Source of the DNA: Paenibacillus terricola
GTDB lineage: Bacteria > Bacillota > Bacilli > Paenibacillales > Paenibacillaceae
Assembly: GCF_014779765.1 (NCBI RefSeq)
Contig: NZ_JACXZA010000005.1
Coordinates: 1 to 64,000, forward strand
Reading direction: 5' to 3'
DNA: 64,000 bases
The notes beneath the pieces are model-generated. The model was not told the DNA's origin. It saw nothing but the letters and a program-made list of their open reading frames with translations, and did not search any database. This document shows positions 17,782 through 26,500 of the stretch, piece after piece. Positions within the stretch are counted from its first letter, which is position 1. Every line of letters starts with the position of its first letter. Position numbers and translations under genes: made by a program.

Positions 17782-18388
17782 AGTTTCGAACACTCCTCTT
17801 TAATAGTTTATATGTAATAGGCAGGATCGTTATGATTTGCAGCGCAACTCCCAGCATGAGCAGGGTTGTCACCGTTGAACTTGGTATTAAGATTGCGATA
17901 AGGGTAAGGATCATTGATGTGGCAGCGGACGACCTTCTTAGCTTTCTTCTGCGATCTGCGCCGATCAACGGGAACTTGTCCGTATCCGCTGGCGCATAGC
18001 GGTAAAGCAAAGCGGCGAATAAGAGACCTAATCCGATGACTGTAAGCTTCGAGAGGTTGATGTAGGAGCCAATGAGTGGGGTACCAACAAACATGAGGAT
18101 ACTGACCAAGGTGCAGTTCACACTGTTTCTTGCATGGAGCCCGAATGCATATCGGCGAATTGCGTAGAAGGCACCGTGAACAATAAGCGTCTGAAGAAAC
18201 AGATGACAGACTAGCGAGATTCCGTAAATGATGAGAGTCTTGGTCAAGTTGATCAGGAGCATCTCGATGCCGAGCTTCATTTTCAAATACGCGATACGGT
18301 CTCCGTTATTCTGTGTACTAAGCCATGCTGCACACCGAGTTGCTATCGTTTCCGTCAAACCCATTCTAACAACTTGCTGTTCTTGCAT
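17765..18388 (-). CDS. agrB: AgrB-like membrane peptidase of the autoinducer peptide
   Basis: This 207-residue membrane protein has about five hydrophobic segments. It keeps the AgrB catalytic pair H85 and C92 (LHARNSVNC), with the same seven-residue spacing as His77/Cys84 of S. aureus. AgrB cuts the C-terminal tail of AgrD and forms the thiolactone. The C-terminus is basic and ends VRNYEKYE, reading into agrD. GAGGTGA lies about 9 bases before the ATG. It is the first gene of the agr unit. The upstream 18389-18554 has no gene and no clear -35/-10 pair. Plus-strand GCAGTTATG at 18499-18507 weakly resembles an AgrA half-site. Confidence 0.93.
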   Translation of the reverse strand: MQEQQVVRMGLTETIATRCAAWLSTQNNGDRIAYLKMKLGIEMLLINLTKTLIIYGISLVCHLFLQTLIVHGAFYAIRRYAFGLHARNSVNCTLVSILMFVGTPLIGSYINLSKLTVIGLGLLFAALLYRYAPADTDKFPLIGADRRRKLRRSSAATSMILTLIAILIPSSTVTTLLMLGVALQIITILPITYKLLKRSVRNYEKYE

Positions 18389-18554
18389 CTCGTTATTTCA
18401 CCTCGCCTCTCATGTCTTTATCTTACTCGATGATAGAGTGCGATGACGTGAAAGACCCTATCATCTATCATTTCCATCATAATTGATTGTTATAAGCGCA
18501 GTTATGCTTCATAGGCGTGCGAAAAAATCATGTAACCGTGCTTGAAAACGCAAA

Positions 18555-18612
18555 ACCGCCAATCTACTAATCGCTAGTCGCAGCACGCACCAGCGTTCAA
18601 TAGATTGACGGT
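18555..18612 (-). terminator. Terminator of the 25-kb biosynthetic operon
   Basis: ACCGCCAATCTA (18555-18566) pairs with TAGATTGACGGT (18601-18612), with one mismatch and a long 34-base loop. On the minus strand it is followed by TTTTGCGTTTT. It lies just after the Sfp-type gene and before agrB. Confidence 0.7.
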
Positions 18613-18650
18613 TATGATAGAAGATGCGGCCGCATCGGCTGCGGCCTAAG

Positions 18651-19325
18651 CTAGGATTGAATGAGCAGTCGCAACGCTTCCTTCACGTCGACCTTCTGCG
18701 GGACGACAAGGCTGCATATTTCCTGCTCGTTCTTCATGAAGCAGTAACCGATTAGAAACGGGAACCGCTTGAACTGCATGCGATACACCTCATGGCCGTG
18801 CATCGTCTCTGACTCCACGCTGCGAATCTCATAGATGGAATAGTCGGCGAGCAGTCCCATGCGGAGCGCTTTGCCCAGCGCTTCTTTACAGCTGAAGAAC
18901 ATATACGCGAACCGCGCCCGATTCGGCAAGCTTGCAATCATGCTTCTCTCGTTGTCGCTCAACATCTCCTCAATCGGAATGTCTGATCGGATCGTCTCGA
19001 TATCCACCCCTACGACGTTATCCTTCGTATAGATGATCGAGAATACGTACTGCTTGGAATGACTGAGCCCGACCTCGATCAAATTGTCTTTGATAATCGG
19101 AAACCGCAGCGTACCGTACTCGACGGTGATGCTGTTGTAAGCCCCTTCGAACACCGGCAGGTTGTCGGTAAGGTTCTTCTTGATCGCGTAGCGCCCAATG
19201 AGGAACTCCTTCCGTCTGCCTTCGTTCGATATATTATTGTAGATATCCAGCTCATAGGGGCTTAACGTAGCGCTCACGTCGAGATCCGGCTGCTCATGAA
19301 TCGCAATCAGATTCGGACTAATCAT
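18651..19325 (-). CDS. Sfp-type 4'-phosphopantetheinyl transferase
   Basis: This 224-residue enzyme moves phosphopantetheine from CoA to the serine of carrier domains, turning apo carriers into working ones. The family motifs are present: VGVDIE (105-110, metal ligands D108 and E110) and SCKEALGKAL (145-154, with K147/E148). Length fits Sfp/EntD. It is the last gene of the operon, 15 bp after the membrane protein gene, and would serve the six carrier domains encoded upstream. GAGGTG lies about 12 bases before the ATG, a slightly long spacing. Confidence 0.92.
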   Translation of the reverse strand: MISPNLIAIHEQPDLDVSATLSPYELDIYNNISNEGRRKEFLIGRYAIKKNLTDNLPVFEGAYNSITVEYGTLRFPIIKDNLIEVGLSHSKQYVFSIIYTKDNVVGVDIETIRSDIPIEEMLSDNERSMIASLPNRARFAYMFFSCKEALGKALRMGLLADYSIYEIRSVESETMHGHEVYRMQFKRFPFLIGYCFMKNEQEICSLVVPQKVDVKEALRLLIQS

Positions 19326-19340
19326 CTACATCATCACACC

Positions 19341-20000
19341 TCATCGACTGATCCGCTTAGATTTGTAATGCAAACCGTAGTATACGATCAGATCGACGAT
19401 GAATCCGGCATTGAGCAATAGGATAAAGCCGAGATAAACGCTTCGTCCGATCATATCCAGCGGGTATGAAGCCAATATGCCGGCGGAGATCACTACACTA
19501 ACCGCCGCGCATAGATGGACTACCTTCGTTTGCTTGTAATGAACCTTGCGGTATACGCCCATCGCGATCATCAAGATGCCCGGGAGCACAAGCGATTGCC
19601 GTAAGCCATGGAGATCCGCTGCGCTTTGCCCGAACGTATAGACCGGCAGCTTGATGCACAGAACGAGCCCCGTTATGATCAAGAGCCGATCGAACCACAT
19701 TCGGTGCTTGCCGAGCATAATCGCGAACCAGGCGGTGAACACATTCATGTACGCCAACGTGATAAGGATGAGCGAAGCAGCGACGCCTCCGATGAACCAG
19801 TAGGTCTCCGAAGGAAGATACCGATCGCTGCCGACGAAGTAGATGAACAGTCCGATGTAGACCGCTACCGCCGCCAGCTTCACGCCCCAGTACAGCTTCA
19901 TCCCTTCCGCGAAACGGCTCCGAAGGGCCGTATTCTTCCCACCCTCGACGCCTGCCAGCTCATACTTCCGGTACAAGAAATCATAGATGGTTCGCTGCAT
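19341..20000 (-). CDS. Multi-pass membrane protein of unknown function in the NRPS/PKS operon
   Basis: I do not recognise this 219-residue protein. It has about six hydrophobic segments (near residues 38-56, 66-88, 100-120, 130-148, 160-176 and 186-206) linked by short basic loops, and no signal peptide. There is no visible enzyme motif. Its ATG overlaps the last 20 bases of the A-T gene, so it is co-translated with the assembly line and probably serves it. Self-protection, membrane tethering of the enzymes or a membrane-bound tailoring step are all open. Confidence 0.75.
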   Translation of the reverse strand: MQRTIYDFLYRKYELAGVEGGKNTALRSRFAEGMKLYWGVKLAAVAVYIGLFIYFVGSDRYLPSETYWFIGGVAASLILITLAYMNVFTAWFAIMLGKHRMWFDRLLIITGLVLCIKLPVYTFGQSAADLHGLRQSLVLPGILMIAMGVYRKVHYKQTKVVHLCAAVSVVISAGILASYPLDMIGRSVYLGFILLLNAGFIVDLIVYYGLHYKSKRISR

Positions 20001-21582
20001 ATTGCTCTTCCCCTATCAATGCGGCGATCTCGCCGATTGTTGGATGTTCGATAATATCGAAGAAGCTGAGGTCGGCGCGGAAGTAATGGTTGATCTCGCG
20101 GGCAATCTCCCAGACGATGATCGAATCGATAGCGAATTCGAACAGATTCGTCTGATCGGTCAGCTTGTCCGCGTTCACATACTTGCCGATGATTTGCGCC
20201 AGTTTCTTGTTCTTCGGCATAAAATAGTGCTCATACAGCGCACGCGTATCCGTCTTGCCGTTCGCCGTCAACGGCAGCTCGCTTACATAGGCGATCTTCG
20301 ACGGAATCATATACATCGGCAGCGTCGTCTTCAGCTTCGTGCTGACGTTGTCGAGACGAGTCGTAACCGCGAGGTACACCTTCTTGTCCTGTACAAAAGC
20401 ATGGGCGTTGCGCGCGCCAAGCGCTTTGGCTGCGTATTCGATCTCTTGGAGGTCGATGCGGTAACCGTTGATTTTGACCTGCGTATCCTTACGTCCAATG
20501 TAGACGATCTTGCCCGCTTCGTTGAGGCGAACGAGGTCGCCGGTCTTATACACCGGAATGCCATTCCAAGTCACGAACGACTCTTGCGTTTTCTCTGGAT
20601 TGCCGAGGTAACCAAGCGCAACGCCTTCGCCGCTCGCATACAGCTCGCCTTCATTGCTCAGCTGCCCATTCTCATCCACGATGTACAGCTCTGTGCCATG
20701 GATCGCCGTGCCGATCGCAATCTCGTCGACCGAACCCTTCATCACGTCGAGCGTCGTGAACACCGTGTTCTCCGTCGGGCCGTAGCCGTTAATGACCGTC
20801 GTGAGCGGCAGCACTTGGCGGACATGAGACATGCTCAACTGTTCGCCTCCAACGATGACGTGGCTCAGCTTCGCGAACATCTCCGGTTTCTTATCGACCC
20901 AGAAGTTGAACAGCGAGCTCGTAATCCACATCATATCGATCTCCTGCTGAATGCGGCGCTCCACGAGGTAGATGTTCAGAATCTCCGTCTTCGACAACAG
21001 CGCAACCGTCATCCCCGTCAGCAGGCCGCCCCAAATCTCGATGATCGAAGCGTCAAACTCAAGCGGGCTTATATGCGAAATCGTCAGCTCCGGCGACAGG
21101 CCCAAGCGCTCTTCGCCGAGCAGGCGCAGAACGCCGCGGTCTGGAATGCCTACAGCCTTCGGCATCGAAGTCGTGCCCGAGGTGAAGATGACGTAACACA
21201 GCTGGTCGCTCGTCCGATCGGAACCATTCCACTCGTCTGCACGGCTTGGATCAAGTTCCAGCGCGCTGTCGATCGTTACGCGTACGTTCAGCACTTCGCG
21301 CATATACGTCTTGCGGCTTTCCGGATAGTCCTTGTTGATGACCGTATAGGCAGCGCCGATCTTCAGGATGGCGATCATCGCAGCGATCGCTTCGATGCTG
21401 CGCTCCAGCTCGATCGCAACGACATCATATGCTTCAACGCCATTCTCGCGAAGACGATCGTAATATTGATTGGACAAGGCGTTCAGATTGCCGTACGTAA
21501 TCGAGCGGTGTGTCTCCGATATAGCCGTCTTCTCCTTGTACTCCCCGAAGTTTTGTTTCAATAACGAAAGCAATTGACTCAT
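19981..21582 (-). CDS. NRPS adenylation-thiolation (A-T) protein
   Basis: This 533-residue protein selects and loads one amino or carboxylic acid. Adenylation motifs: A3 IFTSGTTSMPKAV, A4 LEFDAS, A5 NGYGPTEN, A7 YKTGDLV, A8 GRKDTQVKINGYRID, A10 PLTANGKTD with the catalytic lysine. A carrier domain follows (about 455-530) with phosphopantetheine site FEFAIDSII. The specificity residues read by eye as D-A-I-S-I-G-G-V-F-K, which I cannot assign safely. It looks hydrophobic and somewhat valine-like. The start is the second ATG (21582), because its AGGAGG is 9 bases upstream and it overlaps the thioesterase stop as ATGA. There is no condensation or thioesterase domain. Confidence 0.92.
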   Translation of the reverse strand: MSQLLSLLKQNFGEYKEKTAISETHRSITYGNLNALSNQYYDRLRENGVEAYDVVAIELERSIEAIAAMIAILKIGAAYTVINKDYPESRKTYMREVLNVRVTIDSALELDPSRADEWNGSDRTSDQLCYVIFTSGTTSMPKAVGIPDRGVLRLLGEERLGLSPELTISHISPLEFDASIIEIWGGLLTGMTVALLSKTEILNIYLVERRIQQEIDMMWITSSLFNFWVDKKPEMFAKLSHVIVGGEQLSMSHVRQVLPLTTVINGYGPTENTVFTTLDVMKGSVDEIAIGTAIHGTELYIVDENGQLSNEGELYASGEGVALGYLGNPEKTQESFVTWNGIPVYKTGDLVRLNEAGKIVYIGRKDTQVKINGYRIDLQEIEYAAKALGARNAHAFVQDKKVYLAVTTRLDNVSTKLKTTLPMYMIPSKIAYVSELPLTANGKTDTRALYEHYFMPKNKKLAQIIGKYVNADKLTDQTNLFEFAIDSIIVWEIAREINHYFRADLSFFDIIEHPTIGEIAALIGEEQYAANHL

Positions 21583-22328
21583 TGACCGCATCCTCCTCGA
21601 ATCTTGTTTTCCGTTTCCTCAGAATCGTTGATGAAGCTGATAATATCGTCGATAACTGCCTGCTGATATTCATATAAGAAGAAATGACCCGCCGGGTAGC
21701 TGTAGTAGCTCACTTCACTGGATGATACATCCTTCCATCGATCGACATCCGATACGGACAGGTCATGTTGACCCTGGAACACCGCGATGTCGATAGCTGG
21801 ATCGAAAGAATGGCACTCGAAGCGGTTGATCCGGTTGAAATTGTTGACTGCTAGAATGTCGCTGCGCAGCGCCGGAAGAAACAGCTTGCGCATTTGTTCC
21901 GAAGAGAACTGCTCCGCTTTGATGAGTCCGTAGACGAGGCAGTGATTGATAAGCTCGTCATCCGTCTCGTACTGCTCTCGTCCGACCTCCAGTCGATGCG
22001 GCGGCGTCGCAGCCATGAAGATGAGCTTGGATACGGCGTAGCCGTCGTGGACGAGCCGCTTGGCAATCTCATAGGCGACGATCGAACCCATGCTGTAGCC
22101 GAGCAGGATGAGCGGCTCCTGCTTGTCCAATGTCCCCTGCAGCGAGCGATATAGATCGGCCGCATTATCTTGGATCGTGTCATGCGGCTGCTCGGAGAAT
22201 CGCCGTCCATGGCCGGCATAATCGTAGGCGATAACGCGAATCGTCGGGTTGATCGCTTCGATCATTTTGCTCAAATCCGAGAAGACATTCACATGCGCCC
22301 CCGCATAAGGAAAGCACAGCAGCTTCAT
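21579..22328 (-). CDS. Type II thioesterase (GrsT/SrfAD family)
   Basis: This 249-residue alpha/beta hydrolase carries the catalytic triad S79 in GYSMGS, D189 in GQHDLS and H215 in PAGHFF. Family members remove wrong or stalled acyl groups from carrier domains and thereby edit the assembly line. It could also release the final product, since no integrated thioesterase is encoded anywhere in the operon. The stop overlaps the next ATG (ATGA at 21579-21582), and the gap to the upstream gene is 3 bp. Confidence 0.92.
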   Translation of the reverse strand: MKLLCFPYAGAHVNVFSDLSKMIEAINPTIRVIAYDYAGHGRRFSEQPHDTIQDNAADLYRSLQGTLDKQEPLILLGYSMGSIVAYEIAKRLVHDGYAVSKLIFMAATPPHRLEVGREQYETDDELINHCLVYGLIKAEQFSSEQMRKLFLPALRSDILAVNNFNRINRFECHSFDPAIDIAVFQGQHDLSVSDVDRWKDVSSSEVSYYSYPAGHFFLYEYQQAVIDDIISFINDSEETENKIRGGCGQ

Positions 22329-22331
22329 AAG

Positions 22332-23573
22332 TTATTTCCCTCCTCCGTTCATCGCAAGTTCAGTGCCGACTATGCTGGGCTGAAGATCAAGCACAAGATT
22401 GTAGCTGTTGCCATGCATCGAGAAGGTCGGGATCGAGACGATATTGTAGCCTGCCGTATCCGCTGTCCAGTGCTGCTCGCTAACGCAGCCAATAAACTTG
22501 TTCGGACGGCTGATCGTACTACCTTGCAATGGACGACCTTCCTGTCTTGCCTCCAGCAGCCGGCACAAACCGATCATGCCGTAATAGCCGACAACATAAT
22601 GCGAATCTTCCTTCAAATAAGCGCCTTTCAGCGCAGGGTACTGCTTCTGCACGTTGCGCAGGCAGGAGAACTCCGCCGTGTCGTCGATCTCGTTGCCGCG
22701 GCCATATAAGTCAAGCAGCACCGCCTCGTCTTCCTGTATTGCCGCGTTGCGGAGCGATTGCACGACCAGCTTCTTCATCGCATTCCGATTGTAGACCGTG
22801 CTGCCCATCGTGCCTGCCGTCAGATCGCGAATCTCGGCGATGATCGTATCGCCATCGGCGATCGCCAGGTCCCTCTCCTTCAGCAGGAAGGCTGCGCCGC
22901 CCTCTGAGAAGTAGTGGCCGGACGTATTCTCCTCGAACGGCAGCGTCTGCCGATTGGGGCCGATGCCGAAGTGCGACAGCTCGACGGGAATCGGCGTTGT
23001 CATTGCGCTGGCACCGCCTGCGAGAACAACGTCGACGTGACCCTCGTTGATTTTGTGATAAGCGCTGTATAGGGCTCCCGCTCCTGAGGTGGAGGCTTCG
23101 CTGATGAGTTCGATCGCTGCCGGCCGCGGCAACTGAAGCAGCTTAAGGAAGGCAAGCGGATCCAGCAGATCCATCGCATCAACCAACTGTTCAGGTCCGA
23201 GCCCGAAATAAAGCGACTTAGCGAGAATGTCGGTCTGGGACGATCCGAGAGAGAGGAGCAGATCACTCTTCTCTCGGATCGTATTGCGGTCAATGAGCGA
23301 CTTGAACAGCGACAGCGTAATTCGTTCGGAGGAGAGCAGATATCTGCTCTTCTCCTGTGGAATATGCTCGAGCTTGAAGCGCTGCTCAACCGACGGGTAG
23401 AAAATACCTGGGAATGAACCGGCATCAGTGAAATCAGCGCCGTAGGTACGTTTCAACTCTTCGGTTCGCGTCTGCCAGATCTGCTCCTGCTCCTCAACGC
23501 TCCAGCCCGACCGTCCTTCAGACTTGTGCGGGTAATCGTAGCAATAATCGATGATGACGACTCTTCTATTCAT
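22332..23573 (-). CDS. Degenerate stand-alone ketosynthase-like protein (active Cys replaced)
   Basis: This 413-residue protein has a thiolase/KAS fold. Three regions align with ketosynthase active sites. The nucleophile motif (normally TACTSG/TACSSS) reads EASTSGAGAL, so the cysteine is S161. The first histidine motif (HGTGT) reads LYGRGNEIDD, so it is Y290. The K/H motif is kept as LKEDSH, K321 and H325. It cannot therefore condense by the normal route. It may act as a chain-length-factor-like partner, a decarboxylase or an acyl/ester-forming KAS III-like enzyme. TAATG overlap with the upstream PKS gene implies coupled translation. Confidence 0.8.
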   Translation of the reverse strand: MNRRVVIIDYCYDYPHKSEGRSGWSVEEQEQIWQTRTEELKRTYGADFTDAGSFPGIFYPSVEQRFKLEHIPQEKSRYLLSSERITLSLFKSLIDRNTIREKSDLLLSLGSSQTDILAKSLYFGLGPEQLVDAMDLLDPLAFLKLLQLPRPAAIELISEASTSGAGALYSAYHKINEGHVDVVLAGGASAMTTPIPVELSHFGIGPNRQTLPFEENTSGHYFSEGGAAFLLKERDLAIADGDTIIAEIRDLTAGTMGSTVYNRNAMKKLVVQSLRNAAIQEDEAVLLDLYGRGNEIDDTAEFSCLRNVQKQYPALKGAYLKEDSHYVVGYYGMIGLCRLLEARQEGRPLQGSTISRPNKFIGCVSEQHWTADTAGYNIVSIPTFSMHGNSYNLVLDLQPSIVGTELAMNGGGK

Positions 23574-26500
23574 TAAGCTGCATCCTCCAGCAGTTCCTTC
23601 ACATAATTGCTGAGCTGCGTAATCGTGGAGTAGATGAAGACATCAGCTACTTCAATGTCGACTTTGTAGTGCTCCGCGATCGGTCCGTAGATGCCGAACG
23701 CCTTCAGCGAGTCGCCGCCAAGATCGGTAAAGCTCTTATTCACGTCGATCTCGTCGCGCTCCAGTACGGAGGCAAACACGACCGTCACGAATTTCTCTAC
23801 TTCGTCTTGGCTGTCTGTACCCGTAATCGTCAGCGAGGCGTAATCTTTGATCTGGTACGGCGCTGGCGCCTCCATGCTAACGGCTGCTTCAGCGTCAGCC
23901 GAGCCGCTGCCTGCCGCGTTGCGGATATAAGCTTGCGGAAGCTTAATGTAGCTGCCTAACAGATCTGCGACCTTCGCTGTGTTAAATTCACCAGCGATCA
24001 CGCGTGCATTGCCTGCACGCAGCAGCAGCCTAATATATTCGCGTCCGACCAGCGAGGAAACGGACTTGAGCAGCAGATATTCATCGGCAGCCGCAAGGTC
24101 GCCGAAACCGAGCGCCATGCCCGTATCGTTCCAGCCTGGCCATTGAACAGTCGTGAAGCGTTCATCCGACAGCGCCGTTCCTTCCAAGAAGGCGTTGGCT
24201 ACCGTGTAGGAGAACTGGCCTGCCGAACCAACGATCGTCGTCATCGTCGAGCTTGCCGTGAAGAAGCGAAGCTTGTCGCTGTCCGCATACTTACGGAGCA
24301 GCATCGTTCCTTGCACCTTCGGTGCCGCAATACGCAGGAACTCCTCCTCCGACTTCGCGAACAACATGCCTTCCTCAGGCACGCCGGCCAAGTGAATCAC
24401 GCCGACCACATTGCCCGCTGCTGCCAGTCCGCCGACGACCTCCTTCACATTCGATTCCGAAGCAAGATCGCATGCGTAGAACTTCACATTAGCGCCCTTG
24501 CTGTAGATCCCCTGAATCTGTTCGAGCTTATTGCGCTCCTGCTCGTTCAGCTCTTGCTTGGCATCAAGCACAGCGAGCGTATCCGTTCGGCCGAGTATCG
24601 CGATGTGAGCGTTCGGATTAATATCCAGCAGGTGGTCGACATAGACGAGACCGATGCCGCCATAGCCGCCCGTCACGATAACCGTCTCGTCATCTGCCAG
24701 CGGAAGCTGACGATGATCAACATTCTTGACCTCGACTAGAGACTCTTCATAAATCACACCGTTCTCGGCGATGATCTTCTTGCCGCTCAGTTCTTCCGTC
24801 CGTGCAAGCGTCAGCAGCTGATCCAGCTCAAGGGCAGGTGTGTTCACCATCAACGTGCTGAAGCCAGTGTTCTCCAGACCGAGAATGCGGCCCGAGCTGA
24901 GCAGCGAGTAGTTAAGCGGATTGATCGACTTCCGGCTGTGGCCGTTATCCGACGTCTCCAGTGCGAAGCCATTGTCCGCTGCGATGATCAGCCTGCCGCC
25001 GCGCTTCACGAGCTTGCTTGCCAACTTCGCAAAGTTGAAGTAGTGCACGAGCTCTTGTGCAATCGTCTCGCTGCCCGGTGCCTGCTCGCCGAACCATGGC
25101 GCGTAGATGACGTAATCGTAGCGATCTTCTGGCTTGAACTGCCCAATCGCACGGTAGTCGGCGCGGTCCAGTGTGATTGACGCTGTCGATTCGGCTGACA
25201 ATGCCGCAGCATTACCGACTACGAGAACTCTTGCGTCCGTCAGTTCCTGCTTCGCCTCCGCCGCAGGGCGGATCGTCGAACGCTCCCACTGCACAGCGTG
25301 CAGATACGGCTTGAAGAACATGTTCGCGAAAGCCTTCATCGTATATTTGTCGAGGTGAACGATCAGTTTGCCCTCTGCGTTGTAAACGGACACGTTCGCG
25401 CTGATGACATCATGATTGCCGTTCACGTCATACAGCAGCTCGGCGACGGAATAAATTTTCTGCGTAAACTTCTCGCCCGTGTACGTGAACTTGCCATAGG
25501 AGAGCGGCAGATAGGTGCGATTCGTCGCTTGAGCACGCTCATAAACCATACCGCCTAGAATGCCGTCGAGCATCGAGGGGTGGAGGTGGAAATCGTTAAG
25601 ATCATGCGCATAATCATTGCGCAGGTCGAGCGACAAGATAATTTCCTGCGACGAGACCTGCATGCGGAAGTCGTTGTTGACGAAATCCCAACGCTCCTTG
25701 AAGAACTCGTTCTTCTCTGTTCCAAGAACCGTCGGTACGAGCACGGACTCGAATTGGCTAACCTCAAGCTCTGCTGTAGCTGCCGGCACCTCTGCTGCCT
25801 TGAGCGTGAATACTGCATGCGATACGCTGCGTTCCATATCGCCGTCCTCGTAGGAGAACACTTCAACGTCAAGCTGCTTCGCATTCGCCTTGTTGACGTG
25901 GATATGGAATGTCTTCGTTGAAGCATCGTCCAGCTGGATGAGGTTCTTGAAGTAGATTTTCTCCAGCGTGAAGGCTGGCGTCTGGAAGTACAGCACGGCG
26001 ATCTCCGCCGACAGCGACATGTACGTCGTACCGGAGAACGTCCGCTTGCCGCCGATCCGATGATCGTCCACATACCAGTCATCCGACTTCAGCGTCACTT
26101 CATATACGTCCGCCTTATCCGATTTTAACGTCTGCCTCTTGATCAGCGTGGCTTTCACTGGCAGGCTCGGACCGGAAGAGGCTTCCATGTGGCGGTTATA
26201 CTTCTTCACGTTCGCCCATAGCGGCTCGCGCTTGAACTCGTAGGTTGGCAGCGAGACCGTCGTTGCATCGCCATATGCAATGCCCTCGAGTGCAGTGTCG
26301 TGCCCTTCGAGACTCAGCTTGATGAGCTCGTCCAGCGTGAATTGCTCGGATGCTGTACGCAGCTGATGCTGCATCAGCTTCTTCATATCGGCCGAGATCG
26401 ATTGCGGCGCAGCGGCATAATGGATGCTCTCGCTTCCGATGCCGCTTTCGATATTCGCAAGCGCCTGCTGCAGCTTCTCGCGGAATTCCGACTTCGATGC

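Noticed and set aside
18389-18540. AgrA-type repeats upstream of agrB
   Set aside because: GTTAT-containing pieces exist (for example 18499-18507 on the plus strand), but they lie on the opposite strand and are not spaced by 21 bp. The evidence is too weak to list as a site.
19987-21564. Long open frame (525 codons) on the plus strand opposite the A-T gene
   Set aside because: It mirrors the A-T coding frame in a GC-rich gene, is rich in R, D and H without any domain, and has no start site signal.
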